Shown: piece after piece, positions 39,241 to 48,334 of the stretch
How positions within the stretch are numbered: position 1 is the first letter of the stretch
Layout: every line of letters begins with the position of its first letter
Origin: CATQHB01 sp965262595
Lineage (GTDB): Bacteria > Chloroflexota > Dehalococcoidia > Lucifugimonadales > UBA3495
Assembly: GCA_965262595.1 (NCBI GenBank)
Contig: OZ253548.1
Span: 2,170,001-2,234,000, forward strand
DNA: 64,000 nt
Direction of reading: 5' to 3'
Notes under the pieces: model-generated
Database searches by the model: none
What the model was told of the DNA's origin: nothing
What the model saw: the letters and a program-made list of their open reading frames with translations, nothing else
Translations under genes and position numbers: made by a program

Positions 39241-40518
39241 CTAGATGTAGTCCGCGTCCTCGTCCATCATGCCCATGACATCGGTGCCTTGGCTCATGGC
39301 AGTAGCGATTTCCCGCTTCAGTTCCTGCAACATGTCCTCGGAGATGTCACCGCCGGCAGCCTTGGCCTTCTCTTTGAACTGGTCGAAGGCCCACTCCTCG
39401 GATCCACCGTGAGGCATATTGAAGAAACCGCCGTCGAATACCGGCATTTCGCCGGGTCCGAAGTAGCCCTTGCCTTCCAGGCTGTACCCTTCCAGGTCGT
39501 GAGTGCCCTTGCCCAACACCTGACCGGTGGCGGCGTAGTGATCCATCGTGTTCTTCAAACCATACTTCTGGATCGGGCAAACCTTCATGCAGACACCACA
39601 GCCCAGGTAACGGGCCATGACCGGGCGGCAGCGCTTGAAATAGAGCTTGTTCTTCTCAATTCCACGCCACCAGATCTTGTCACGCATCAGGGCGCGGCCG
39701 GGGCAGCGGTTGACGCAGACTTGGCAGACCTGACAGAAAGCGTGAATACCATAGTCCACCGGCGCATCATAGGTGACGTTGGCGTCGGTAGTAAGACCAA
39801 CCAGGCGGCAGCGAGAGCCGACGTGGGGGGTCAACAGGTACCCGCAAGCTCCCAACTGACCCACACCGGCGGCTACGTGCAGAGGAATGTAGGGGCCGGC
39901 GGAGTCGCCGGAACCCATTACCTGCGCATGATAGCCAAGGGAGCGGACGTAGTTACCCAGTTCCAACGCCGCGGCGCCTTCGGTGCGGTAGGTGCTGGAA
40001 TGGACGATTTCGGCGTCCACGCTGGGGATGGTCTGGGTCGGCTCGAAGTCCTGCTCGTAAGCCAGAGCGACGAAGTGGGGGTAATAAGTGGTGCTGTTCT
40101 TCTTGCTCTGGAAGGTATAGCGATGGTCAAAGTTGGTAATTCCAACTTCGACGAAGCCCAGTTCCCGAGCCTTCTGCTTAATCAGCTCGCTGATGTCCTC
40201 GCCGGTGGGTTCAGCGGTGGGTTCCAGCTCGCCGGTCATCCGGCAAGCCATAATCAGGGGCCGGTTGAGCTTTTCGTGCTCTTTGCGGATTTCCCGCATT
40301 TCCGCGTGCTGGTCGCGCATACTGTTGGCCCAATCCCGGGAGGCGCGCTCGGTGATGTTAATCGTTTCCAGGGGATACTCCCTGGCGTACCAGTCAACTT
40401 CACGCTGCGTCATCGGAATACCGGGAACGGTCTCCAGCTCCACAGGGATGGGAATGGTAACCTCGGCTTCGCCCAGGTTCCTGCCGGGACGGGTAACCTC
40501 ATGCCCTATCTTTAGCAT
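39241..40518 (-). CDS. Reductive dehalogenase-like corrinoid/Fe-S protein
   Basis: 425 aa. The C-terminal half has two [4Fe-4S] motifs, CQVCQVCVNRCPG and CGVCMKVCPIQKYG, as in RdhA. The middle resembles the corrinoid-binding reductase core (GYLLTPHVGSRCRLVGLTTD). The N-terminus (MLKIGHEVTRPGR) has no twin-arginine motif or signal peptide, and there is no rdhB-like anchor gene, so it is probably cytosolic. Respiratory dehalogenases are exported; soluble homologues can be catabolic or have other reductase roles. GGAGGAG precedes the ATG. It is transcribed alone. The substrate is unknown. Confidence 0.85.
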   Translation of the reverse strand: MLKIGHEVTRPGRNLGEAEVTIPIPVELETVPGIPMTQREVDWYAREYPLETINITERASRDWANSMRDQHAEMREIRKEHEKLNRPLIMACRMTGELEPTAEPTGEDISELIKQKARELGFVEVGITNFDHRYTFQSKKNSTTYYPHFVALAYEQDFEPTQTIPSVDAEIVHSSTYRTEGAAALELGNYVRSLGYHAQVMGSGDSAGPYIPLHVAAGVGQLGACGYLLTPHVGSRCRLVGLTTDANVTYDAPVDYGIHAFCQVCQVCVNRCPGRALMRDKIWWRGIEKNKLYFKRCRPVMARYLGCGVCMKVCPIQKYGLKNTMDHYAATGQVLGKGTHDLEGYSLEGKGYFGPGEMPVFDGGFFNMPHGGSEEWAFDQFKEKAKAAGGDISEDMLQELKREIATAMSQGTDVMGMMDEDADYI

Positions 40519-41004
40519 AGCTCTTTCTCCTCCCTAATTCGGCAAAATGGGTCAATAGGGACGTAATTTCCCCCCTACGATAATGCTTGCTGATTTAATT
40601 GTCAACACCAGAGACAGAAAAGAATACCCATTTGTCTCACATTAACCCGGATTGGACGTATTCAGTTAAATAACCGGACGGTTGAGACGATAAGCGTAAA
40701 CCGAGGCCGGGTGAGCCATATTTCACCACGCTCCGGGTAACCAGGGTCGGGAGCGGGCTTCCCCGATATGGCTAAGATATGACCAAAAGAACGTCAGGCG
40801 GTCAGGTGGCACTCTTGATTCTTGCGACAATCCCCGGCCCTAAAATGACCGCAATATGCAGCACATGAGGCGATATTCTCAGGGATTATTAATCGGTATC
40901 TGTCACCGTCATTGATCAACCGCCGGGAATGTTCCGGCTGCCCGGCTGGCAGGAAGCCTGGCAGCCGTTTAAGGAGCGGTTGCCGGGAGGCTATCCGGTT
41001 CAAC

Positions 41005-41075
41005 CCTGACGACGGCCCTGACGACGGCCCTGACGACGGCCCTGACGACGGCCCTGACGACGGCCCTGACGACGG
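41005..41075. repeat. 12-bp tandem repeat
   Basis: About six copies of CCTGACGACGGC in non-coding DNA. The rest of the gap 40519-41139 holds no gene; only the hairpin at 41092-41129 stands out. Confidence 0.9.
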
Positions 41076-41091
41076 TTTTTGTCCTGGTGTG

Positions 41092-41129
41092 CCCGGCGCC
41101 TCCGGGTCTTAAACCCCGGAGGCGCCGGG
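41092..41129 (-). terminator. Hairpin after the TPP-enzyme gene
   Basis: A perfect 15-bp inverted repeat CCCGGCGCCTCCGGG / CCCGGAGGCGCCGGG, with an 8-nt loop, 10 bp beyond the stop of the TPP gene. No clear U-tract. Confidence 0.6.
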
Positions 41130-41139
41130 AAAGCAAATA

Positions 41140-42825
41140 TTACCCGCCGGTGCGGCGGTTGATCATGGCCGCCGCCAGGGGGCTGGCCCCGGACCGCACC
41201 GCTACGTTGACCAGCGAGGGCCGGCCCGAGTTGATAGCCCGTTCTACCGCCGGGGCTACCTCCGCCGGTTTCTCCACGTATTCCGCGTAGCCGCCGATAG
41301 CCTCCACCACCTGGTCGTAGCGGATGAACCGCAGGTCGGTGCCGACCGCCCGTCCGTAGTAGGCGACCTGGAAGGTCTTGTCGATGCCCCAGGTGGCGTC
41401 GTTGCCCATCACGGTGGTTATCGGCAGATTGTGGCGGATGCAGGTGTCGTACTCCATCGGGTAGAAGCCGAAGGAACCGTCGCCGCAGAAGACCAGCACC
41501 TTGCTTTCCGGGTGAGCCAGCTTGGCCGCCATTCCGTAGGGAATGCCGCCGCCCAGGTGTCCCAAGGGGCCCAGACGCAGGAACCGGCCCGGCTTGCGGG
41601 CGCTGAAGTAGGAACGGCCCCACTGCACATAGTCGCCGCCGTCCAGAATGATGAAAGTATCCTCATCAATCAGATGCTCGATGCCGGTAAACACGTCCAA
41701 CGGGTGCATCGGCTCCTCGCCGGTGGCGGCGGAGCGCAACTCGTCCAGCCAGGCCTCCCGGTCCTGGGAAAGCTGGGACACCCAGGCGGAGATGTCGGCC
41801 TTGCTGCTCTGTCCCCGTCCGGCCGGGCCGGCGGCGGCAGTTAGCTGCTCGGTGATGGCTCCCAGGTCTCCCAGCAGTCCCACGGCCACGCCCCGGTTGC
41901 GGCCGATTTCCGCCGGGGCCGGGTCGGCCTGAATCAGCTTGGCCTCCGGCCCGAAAATCTGGCCGTAGCGATAGCGATGGTCCAGCCGCTTGCCCAGCAG
42001 CAGCACCACGTCGGCTTCCCGGAACCGCCGCGCCGCCGCATTCAGCGCGCCGTCGGCATAGCCGAAACACAGCGGATGCTCATCATCAATCATTCCCCGG
42101 GCCTGCTCCACGGTAAAGGAAGGGATGCCGGTGGCCTCCACCAGGGCGGTCAACTGCTCCTGGGTGGCGGTGTAGCGGGCCGGGTTGCCCACAATGATGA
42201 CCGGACGCTGGGCTTGACGCAGCAGGGCCGCCGCTTCCTGAATTAATGCCGGGTCGCCCTGGGCGCGGCCCATGTTCCGGTATTCCTGCGGCAGATAGGG
42301 CGGCAGCTCCTCTTCGGAAATAGGCTGGTCCTGAATGTCTATCGGCAGGGTCAGATGCACCGGGCCGGGTCGGCCGGACATGGCGGTGCGGAAGGCGGTA
42401 GCCACATACTCCGGGATGCGCTTGCGGTCGTGAATCAGCCAGGAACCTTTGGTCACCGGAGCGGCCATACTCACCTGGTCCACCTCCTGGAAGGTGGTCA
42501 TACCCTTTTCCGGCAGTTCGGCACAGCCGGCGACGAAGATAACCGGGCTTTCCGAGGTATAGATGGCGGGCAGACCGGAGATGGCGTTGGAGAATCCCGG
42601 GCCGCCGGTGAAAATCGCCACCGCCGGTTCGCCGGTAATGCGGGCATAGCCGTCGGCCATGTGCATGGCGGCGCCTTCGTGGCGAGTATCAATAAACTCA
42701 ATTCCTTCATCGGCAGCCGCATCCACCAGGGGCAGGATGGTATCGCCGACGATGGTAAACACCCGCTTAACGCCCTCTTGTTTCAGACAGCGGATGAACA
42801 GGTGGCCTCCGTTCAGGTTGGGCAT
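41140..42825 (-). CDS. Thiamine-pyrophosphate enzyme, acetolactate synthase-like
   Basis: 561 aa with the three-domain TPP-enzyme layout. The cofactor-activating glutamate is E50 in FIDTRHEGAAMHMADGYAR. The TPP/Mg motif is GDGSFGFYPMEYD...GNDATWG. Related enzymes include acetolactate synthase, oxalyl-CoA decarboxylase and benzoylformate decarboxylase; sequence alone does not choose. No small (regulatory) subunit gene follows, which argues against the biosynthetic ilvB role. The ATG at 42825 has AGGAGACGCC upstream; the longer frame lacks support. Confidence 0.88.
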   Translation of the reverse strand: MPNLNGGHLFIRCLKQEGVKRVFTIVGDTILPLVDAAADEGIEFIDTRHEGAAMHMADGYARITGEPAVAIFTGGPGFSNAISGLPAIYTSESPVIFVAGCAELPEKGMTTFQEVDQVSMAAPVTKGSWLIHDRKRIPEYVATAFRTAMSGRPGPVHLTLPIDIQDQPISEEELPPYLPQEYRNMGRAQGDPALIQEAAALLRQAQRPVIIVGNPARYTATQEQLTALVEATGIPSFTVEQARGMIDDEHPLCFGYADGALNAAARRFREADVVLLLGKRLDHRYRYGQIFGPEAKLIQADPAPAEIGRNRGVAVGLLGDLGAITEQLTAAAGPAGRGQSSKADISAWVSQLSQDREAWLDELRSAATGEEPMHPLDVFTGIEHLIDEDTFIILDGGDYVQWGRSYFSARKPGRFLRLGPLGHLGGGIPYGMAAKLAHPESKVLVFCGDGSFGFYPMEYDTCIRHNLPITTVMGNDATWGIDKTFQVAYYGRAVGTDLRFIRYDQVVEAIGGYAEYVEKPAEVAPAVERAINSGRPSLVNVAVRSGASPLAAAMINRRTGG

Positions 42826-42853
42826 GGCGTCTCCTTTTGCGGTGCTAGTCTTT

Positions 42854-43648
42854 TTAGGGAGGGGAGGGAGGGGGAGATTCATTAGGGATATGCGGAGTTT
42901 CTCTGAATGATGTCAGAAAGCGTTCGGCTTCCAGTACATTCTGCCGGTGTTCTTGAAGCTCTTCCGGTGAAAGTATTCTGGCAGCTAGTTCATTACTTTT
43001 ACGTTCAAGGACAGCTATTTGGATCGGTTCAGATACACCCCCTGGAGTTACATTTATAGCGTGCTGCAAAGTCCAGACGGTAGCAAAAACACCATCTGAT
43101 AGCTTCATCGTGGTATTCTCCGGCCAAAATATGCGCCGGAGAAACGCCAGAAAAGGGTCGGCTAATCCTTGACCGCTTCCAATTGCGACATAAGGCAAGT
43201 CATCGGTGGCAGCCTCAGCCATTCCGATGTGATTGCACTGGACAAGTTCAGGACGACCGTTGAGTCCACCCACCGGGATAGCTATTAGTGAGTGGGTGAG
43301 GGCTAATACAGTCGCATTGGGCCCCATTAAAGGCACACAGGCATTAGCTCCGGCGATAGCCAATTGAGCATCTTGGCGAATAGATTCATACAACAATCTC
43401 TGAACATCCGGTAGGCTTACGGAACGGCCTAATTTACTATCTTTCCAAAGGCTTTCCACCCGGTCGCAGTATAATTGACTTAGACCAACTTGGCCGGCAA
43501 CGCCCATTATCATACGACCTTGTATGACTTGAAGCTTGTTTACCGACTGTATAACGGTAGCTTCTCCCAAGACGTTTCCAAGCGTGGCAGCTCCGTCCGC
43601 CCCGATAACAACTCCATCAGAACATTTGATACCAACAATTAGGGTCAT
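42854..43648 (-). CDS. Proteasome-like Ntn hydrolase
   Basis: 264 aa. The N-terminus MTLIVGIKCSDGVVIGADGA is that of proteasome-beta/HslV-type hydrolases: removing Met would expose Thr2 as the nucleophile, and the GxxGADGAAT stretch and later MGVAGQVG fit the fold. The C-terminal 60 residues are an added charged helix and a Pro-rich end (NESPPPSPP). It lies 3 nt after the winged-helix gene, so the pair is co-transcribed. It is not a normal 20S subunit (no alpha subunit or ATPase nearby). The role is unknown; peptidase activity is inferred. Confidence 0.8.
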   Translation of the reverse strand: MTLIVGIKCSDGVVIGADGAATLGNVLGEATVIQSVNKLQVIQGRMIMGVAGQVGLSQLYCDRVESLWKDSKLGRSVSLPDVQRLLYESIRQDAQLAIAGANACVPLMGPNATVLALTHSLIAIPVGGLNGRPELVQCNHIGMAEAATDDLPYVAIGSGQGLADPFLAFLRRIFWPENTTMKLSDGVFATVWTLQHAINVTPGGVSEPIQIAVLERKSNELAARILSPEELQEHRQNVLEAERFLTSFRETPHIPNESPPPSPP

Positions 43649-43651
43649 CTG

Positions 43652-44083
43652 CTAATCTTGAAAAACACTGTTTTCACGATACCGTGGATATGCACTATAA
43701 ATTGCTCTCAACAAGCCGCTGAACGATTGAGATTGCACCCAGTGAACCACCTCACGAATATAGTCGGCAATGGCATCCGGCAAGCTTTTCTCTAATGAAG
43801 TTGCCTTTGACAACCCGTCAGAGGTAATGACGGTTTCTATCCAAGCGCCCTGATCTGACGGAGTACGGACAACCAGTCCTTCTTCTTTTAGAATATCGGC
43901 ATCCGCATAAATGCCAGAATCGAACGGGCCGTAATGATAAGGCTCGAATTTGTATAGCGGGTTGGGAGCTGCTGGCAAATTCGCCTCACTAATCAGAAAA
44001 AGGGATTTCTGAAGTTGCACAGGAGTAAGGGGCTTTTCTTTGCCAGCAGCCACCACTAGAAGCAGGAAGTCCTTGCTCTCCAT
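43652..44083 (-). CDS. Panacea/YwgA-like winged-helix protein
   Basis: 143 aa. LTPVQLQKSLFLISEANLP, then FEPYHYGPFDSGIYADADIL and EEGLVV, follow the pattern of Panacea (DUF4065)/YwgA-type proteins (LQK..F, F.PY.YGPF, L...GLV). Panacea domains are known as antitoxin domains that pair with diverse toxins. The ATG at 44083 has AGGAGAG upstream. It is the first gene of a two-gene operon with the proteasome-like hydrolase. Whether it acts as antitoxin, regulator or substrate adaptor is open. Confidence 0.7.
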   Translation of the reverse strand: MESKDFLLLVVAAGKEKPLTPVQLQKSLFLISEANLPAAPNPLYKFEPYHYGPFDSGIYADADILKEEGLVVRTPSDQGAWIETVITSDGLSKATSLEKSLPDAIADYIREVVHWVQSQSFSGLLRAIYSAYPRYRENSVFQD

Positions 44084-44247
44084 GATTGCTCTCCTAACTA
44101 CAGGTTTTGAGCCGGCCAATGCTTGGCGAGTTATGTATCTTTAACCTAATAACCTGCATATAGAATCATAGCATAGAGCACAATGAAGTGCGAAGGCCCG
44201 AACAAGGCCGGTTTGAACCCCGCCGCCGTTGGGTATATATTTCCCCT

Positions 44248-45078
44248 ATGGGCACATTATACCTTGTAGGCACACCCATCGGAAATCTGGAGGACATTAC
44301 CCGGCGGGCCGCCCGCATCCTGGGCCAGGTTGCCCTCGTTGCCGCCGAGGATACCCGGGTCTCCCGGCGCCTGCTCAACCACCTGGGCATCCGGGTTCCC
44401 CTGCTTAGCTGTCATAGTCATAACTGGCCGGCCCGGCTGCCGGAATTGCTGCAGGCCCTGGAGTCCGGGGATGTGGCCCTGGTCACCGACGCCGGTATGC
44501 CTGCGATCAGCGACCCGGGCAGCGAGGTGACCGCGCAGGTAGCCGCCGCCGGGTTTCCGGTAGAGGTTATCCCCGGAGCGTCGGCGGTGACCACCGCCCT
44601 GGCCGTCTCCGGTATGCCCGCCGATTCCTTCCTCTTTCTGGGTTTCCTGCCCCGGCGGCGCAAAGACCGACTGGCCCGGCTGGCCGAGGTAGCCTCTCTC
44701 CCCCTTACCCTGGTCATTTTTGAGGCTCCGCACCGGGTACGGGCCGCCCTGGAGGATTTGTTGACCGCCCTGGGCGACCGGGAAATCGCCGTCTGCCGTG
44801 AGTTGACCAAGTTCCATGAGGAAGTCCGGCGCAGCGCCATATCCCAGACCCTGGAGCATTTCACCGCTCCCCGGGGCGAGTTTGTCCTGGTGGTGGCCGG
44901 AGCCGACGCCGCGCCGGAACCGACGCCGGCCGATCCGGATACGGCGCGGGAGCAACTGGTCCAACTGCGGCGGGAGGGAGCGCGGGCTAAAGAAGCGGTA
45001 GCTGTCGTCGTTCAGTCCTCCGGCCTGCCCCACCGGACGGTATATCAGCTATGGGTGGAAACGGCGGGCGGACTCTAA
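44248..45078 (+). CDS. rsmI: 16S rRNA 2'-O-ribose methyltransferase RsmI
   Basis: 276 aa. The family signatures are present in order: LYLVGTPIGNLEDITRRA, EDTRVSRRLL, ALVTDAGMPAISDPGS (SAM site), VEVIPGASAVTTALAVSG and FLGFLPRRRKDR. It methylates the ribose of C1402 in 16S rRNA, in the decoding centre. It starts at ATG 44248 because the family begins 3-5 residues before LYLVGTP. There is no clear ribosome-binding site, so translation may be weak or leaderless. Length is normal. Confidence 0.95.
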   Translation: MGTLYLVGTPIGNLEDITRRAARILGQVALVAAEDTRVSRRLLNHLGIRVPLLSCHSHNWPARLPELLQALESGDVALVTDAGMPAISDPGSEVTAQVAAAGFPVEVIPGASAVTTALAVSGMPADSFLFLGFLPRRRKDRLARLAEVASLPLTLVIFEAPHRVRAALEDLLTALGDREIAVCRELTKFHEEVRRSAISQTLEHFTAPRGEFVLVVAGADAAPEPTPADPDTAREQLVQLRREGARAKEAVAVVVQSSGLPHRTVYQLWVETAGGL

Positions 45079-45102
45079 TCAATACTGACCGACCCAGCCA
45101 CC

Positions 45103-45210
45103 TCGTTGACCCGGTTGACCTCGTTGACCTCGTTGACCCGGTTGACCTCGTTGACCTCGTTGACCTCGTTGACCCGGTTGACCCAGTTGACCCGGTTGAC
45201 CTGACCGGCC
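45103..45210. repeat. 9-bp minisatellite
   Basis: About a dozen copies of GTTGACCTC alternating with GTTGACCCG just after rsmI. The gap 45079-45521 also has a GGGGAATTG triplication (45280-45300) and no gene. Confidence 0.9.
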
Positions 45211-45521
45211 GGGCCCTCGTTCCTGTGTTCCTGCGTTCCCGCTCCGGGGCGAAACGGTTGGGCATCCCCATTTGTGGAATTGGGGAATTGGGGAATTGGG
45301 GTGAAATCGTCTAACCGCCGGGACAGAGGTAGCCGGGGCATAGGTGGTCCATAATTGGCTGCGGACGCTTACCCCGGCTTGTGGTACACTGGAAAACCGG
45401 GCCGGGAATGAGCAATTATGCGCCATCACCGCCCCTTTCCTCCGATTTTGGCTATTTCCCCCATTGTGCGAGCGGTGTTTTGAGACGGGACGGCCCGGCA
45501 ACCAGTCAATTGAGCCAGTTA

Positions 45522-46970
45522 ATGAACGCTCCCCGGCGAGTGCGCGGGGTTTTTTATGGTTGGTGGCTGGTAGTCATAAGCGGCTTTATCATGACCGTCG
45601 CCACGGTGCCCTTGTACCATGCAATGGCCATCTGGTCGGTGGCGCTGGAAAGCCATTTCGGTTGGAGCCGCGGCCAACTGGGGTTGGCGTTGACCTTTAC
45701 CCGCGTCGAGGGCGGGCTTATGGGCCCCCTGGAGGGCTACCTGACCGACCGGCTGGGCGCCCGCCGGATGGTGCTGATCGGGCTGCTTATCCTGGGCGTC
45801 GGTTTTCTGGCCTTCGCCGGGGTGCGCAACCTGTGGATGTTTTACGCCGCCTTCATCATTATGGCTCTGGGCCAGGGTCTGGGCAGTTGGCTGCCCTTGA
45901 TGACGACGCTGAATAACTGGTTTGTGCGCCGCCGCACCATGGCAATGGGCTGGTCCAATGTGGGCAGCCGTCTGGGGGCTTTGCTGCTGGTGCCCGCCAT
46001 CGCCTGGGCCATTGACCCGGAACAGATGCGGCTGGGCTGGCAGCTTACCGCCCTGATTCTGGGCGTCTTTATTCTGATCGTTGCCGTCCCGCTGTCCCGG
46101 ATGATTCGCAACCGGCCCCAGGATTACGGGCAGCGTCCCGACGGAGCGCCGGCGGAGCCGCCTACCGATGCTACCGATGCTACCGCTGCTACCGCTGCTA
46201 CTGCCGCCGCGGATTCCGCTACCGCTACCGACGCTGCCGCCGCCGTTCCAACTCCGACGGCCCCTTCCACCAATCTGCCCGGACGCGCCGACACTCCTCG
46301 GCCTGCCGCCGGGAGCGCCCAAAGCCGTCCGGCTTCCGTCTCCCCGGCAGCCGCCAACGCAGCCGCAGCCGCAGCCGACGGCGACCTGACCGCCCAACAA
46401 GCCTTGCGAACCCCGGCCTTCTGGTTTATATCCTTCGGCCACGGCTTCACCGCAATGGTGATTCTGGCGATAATGACGCACTTGGGGCTGCTGCTGAAGG
46501 ATGAGGGTTTCGACGTGCAGACGACGGGCTGGATTGTAGCGGCATATACCGCCACGGCGATGGTTTTCCAGTTGGTGGGCGGCTATGTGGGCGACCGCGG
46601 CCCCAAGAACCTGGCATTGTTCGTCTTTTCCACCATTCAGGCGGCGGCGGTGGCGCTGTTGGCCTTATCTTCCGGGCGCCTAATGTTCTACCTGTTTGCC
46701 GTACTGTTCGGCATGGGCTTCGGGGGACTCAACCCGCTGGCCACCGCCATCCGGGGGGAATACTTTGGCCGCGCCTCCTTTGGGCGGATACTGGGGCTTT
46801 CCTCCGTGCCGATGAATGTTTTGCTGCTCATCGGCTCGCCGCTGGCCGGTTATATGCGGGACGCTCAAGGCTCCTACCAAATGGCGTTTCTGATTCTGGC
46901 CGGCCTGAACTTCCTGGGCGGCATTTTGTTCCTGCTGGCCCGCAAGCCTACGGTCGGCGCCAGAGGCTGA
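45522..46970 (+). CDS. Major facilitator superfamily transporter
   Basis: 482 aa with about 12 hydrophobic segments in two halves, starting MNAPRRVRGVFYGWWLVVISG. The loop DRLGARR after TM2 is the MFS motif A. The layout resembles monocarboxylate/oxalate-formate antiporter-like MFS proteins. The central cytoplasmic loop is unusually long (about residues 200-290) and low-complexity (TDATDATAATAAT..., PTPTAPST). The ATG at 45522 is chosen because the membrane fold begins 10 residues later. The substrate is unknown. Confidence 0.88.
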   Translation: MNAPRRVRGVFYGWWLVVISGFIMTVATVPLYHAMAIWSVALESHFGWSRGQLGLALTFTRVEGGLMGPLEGYLTDRLGARRMVLIGLLILGVGFLAFAGVRNLWMFYAAFIIMALGQGLGSWLPLMTTLNNWFVRRRTMAMGWSNVGSRLGALLLVPAIAWAIDPEQMRLGWQLTALILGVFILIVAVPLSRMIRNRPQDYGQRPDGAPAEPPTDATDATAATAATAAADSATATDAAAAVPTPTAPSTNLPGRADTPRPAAGSAQSRPASVSPAAANAAAAAADGDLTAQQALRTPAFWFISFGHGFTAMVILAIMTHLGLLLKDEGFDVQTTGWIVAAYTATAMVFQLVGGYVGDRGPKNLALFVFSTIQAAAVALLALSSGRLMFYLFAVLFGMGFGGLNPLATAIRGEYFGRASFGRILGLSSVPMNVLLLIGSPLAGYMRDAQGSYQMAFLILAGLNFLGGILFLLARKPTVGARG

Positions 46971-47057
46971 CACCTCAACCGCTCAACCGCTTAACCGCTA
47001 GGAAGATTGAGACCCTTCGGCGAAGGGGGCGGAAACACCTTTCCGGACAAACAAATA

Positions 47058-47080
47058 GGGGCGGGTTTGAAACCCGCCCC
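47058..47080. terminator. GC-rich palindrome after the MFS gene
   Basis: GGGGCGGGTTTGAAACCCGC and three more C form a near-perfect 23-nt palindrome. A similar one (core GGGGCGGGTTTGGAACCCGC) is at 48258-48284, so it is a repeated element that may also act as a terminator. Confidence 0.55.
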
Positions 47081-47100
47081 GGCAACTTGGCCTGAACCCT

Positions 47101-47205
47101 ACTATCTGACCGAAGCCTGCTTCCCGGCCAAACTCGCTATCTGACCGAAGCCTGCTTCCCGGCCAAACTTACTATCTGACCGAAGCCTGCTTTCCGGCCG
47201 GCTGA
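47101..47205. repeat. Three tandem copies of a ~37-bp repeat
   Basis: Each unit begins TATCTGACCGAAGCCTGCTT and continues with CCCGGCCAAAC; the third copy diverges at its end. Non-coding. Confidence 0.85.
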
Positions 47206-47262
47206 ACCCTACGATCCGGCTCTGCGCCGTTGTTCGCCGCCCAACCGTTTTCAGCCGGATAG

Positions 47263-47805
47263 TTAAGCGGGGGTGATTTCCCGCTCGTTGATCTCAATGT
47301 TTTTTATCTCCAGCCGCTCGGTAGGGGTGGACCTTTCGCCGCCGCCGCCGGAAGTTACCGCGGAATCGGCCAGGGTGTCCAGCGTATCCTCTCCGGAGGT
47401 CAGCATACCGAAGATGGTGTAGTTGGGGGGCAGCCCCACATTTTGGCCGTGGACAATGAAGAACTGGCTGCCGTTGGTGTTGGGCCCGGCGTTAGCCATC
47501 GCCAGCGTCCCCTTAACGTAGGGGCGGGCAACCGGCTCGTCGGGGAAGCGGTAGCCCGGGCCGCCGCGGCCGCTGCCCTCGGGACAGCCTCCCTGAACCA
47601 TAAAATCCTTCATGACCCGGTGAAAGGAGCCGCCTTCGTAGAAACCCTCCCGGGCCAGAAAGACAAAATTATTGACGGTGCGGGGAGCCTCGGCGGCAAA
47701 TAATTCCACGGTAATGTCGCCGTGGTTGGTGAGGATGGTAGCCGAATAACGCTTGGTCGGCTCCAGAATCAAGTCCGGTGCGCTGGCATACTGCTTGGGG
47801 GGCAT
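47263..47805 (-). CDS. Cyclophilin-type peptidyl-prolyl isomerase
   Basis: 180 aa. The cyclophilin core is clear: HGDITVELFAAEAPRTVNNF, YEGGSFHRVMKDFMVQGG, GSGRGGPGYRFPDE, MANAGPNTNGSQFFI and FGMLTSGEDTLD. It catalyses proline cis-trans isomerisation. It has no signal peptide, so it is cytosolic. The ATG has GGAGGAG upstream. Intact. Confidence 0.95.
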   Translation of the reverse strand: MPPKQYASAPDLILEPTKRYSATILTNHGDITVELFAAEAPRTVNNFVFLAREGFYEGGSFHRVMKDFMVQGGCPEGSGRGGPGYRFPDEPVARPYVKGTLAMANAGPNTNGSQFFIVHGQNVGLPPNYTIFGMLTSGEDTLDTLADSAVTSGGGGERSTPTERLEIKNIEINEREITPA

Positions 47806-48120
47806 ATCTCCTCCTGGTGTCGGTAGTCGGAACAGTCACCTAGTTTACCACAAGTCCGGTGCCCTGGTTCCGGCCCCGCTCGGAATCCCAGGGCAATCGC
47901 GTCTTAATCATCGCGTCTTAATCATCGCGTCTTAATTATGGAGGAGTTCTATCCCGGTTACTTGCCGCTATCCACGAAGGTAAGACGCGATTGCCCTGAG
48001 CATCCTCCAATACATAGTCCATTCTGGAAGTAACTGGTAACATCATCCCCAGCTTGCCCCGTTGGGAGTCGCGCCGACGAGCCAGGACGACATCCTTGCC
48101 ATCTCGGGCTTGGGGAAACT

Positions 48121-48230
48121 CTGAATAAGTCCGTGACCTGGGTGTCTGCCCTGGAGAGCAACCAACTCCATTGAACCCCCTCCATTGAACCAACTCCATT
48201 GAACCAACTCCATTGAACCAACTTCGTGGG
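48121..48230. repeat. MITE left-end fragment (copy C) and 14-bp tandem repeat
   Basis: 48121-48148 matches the left end of the MITE-like family (CTGAATAAGTCCGTGACCTG). Then 48158-48225 is a tandem of AACCAACTCCATTG. The gap 47806-48334 also has an ATCGCGTCTTA triplication (about 47900-47937) and no convincing gene. Confidence 0.75.
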
Positions 48231-48334
48231 ATTCCTGCCGCTTTGGCAAGAATGACGCAGGGGCGGGTTTGGAACCCGCCCCTGCTCGGTTAAGCCGCGT
48301 GTACGGTGAATATCGGATTCGCCGTAGGGGACAA

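Noticed and set aside
38953..40515. 520-aa plus-strand ORF
   Set aside because: It is the antisense frame of the reductive dehalogenase homologue, whose cysteine motifs and ribosome-binding site settle the strand.
40999..41110. DDGPDDGPDDG-coding frame as a peptide gene
   Set aside because: It is a 12-bp tandem repeat with no start signal or conserved context.
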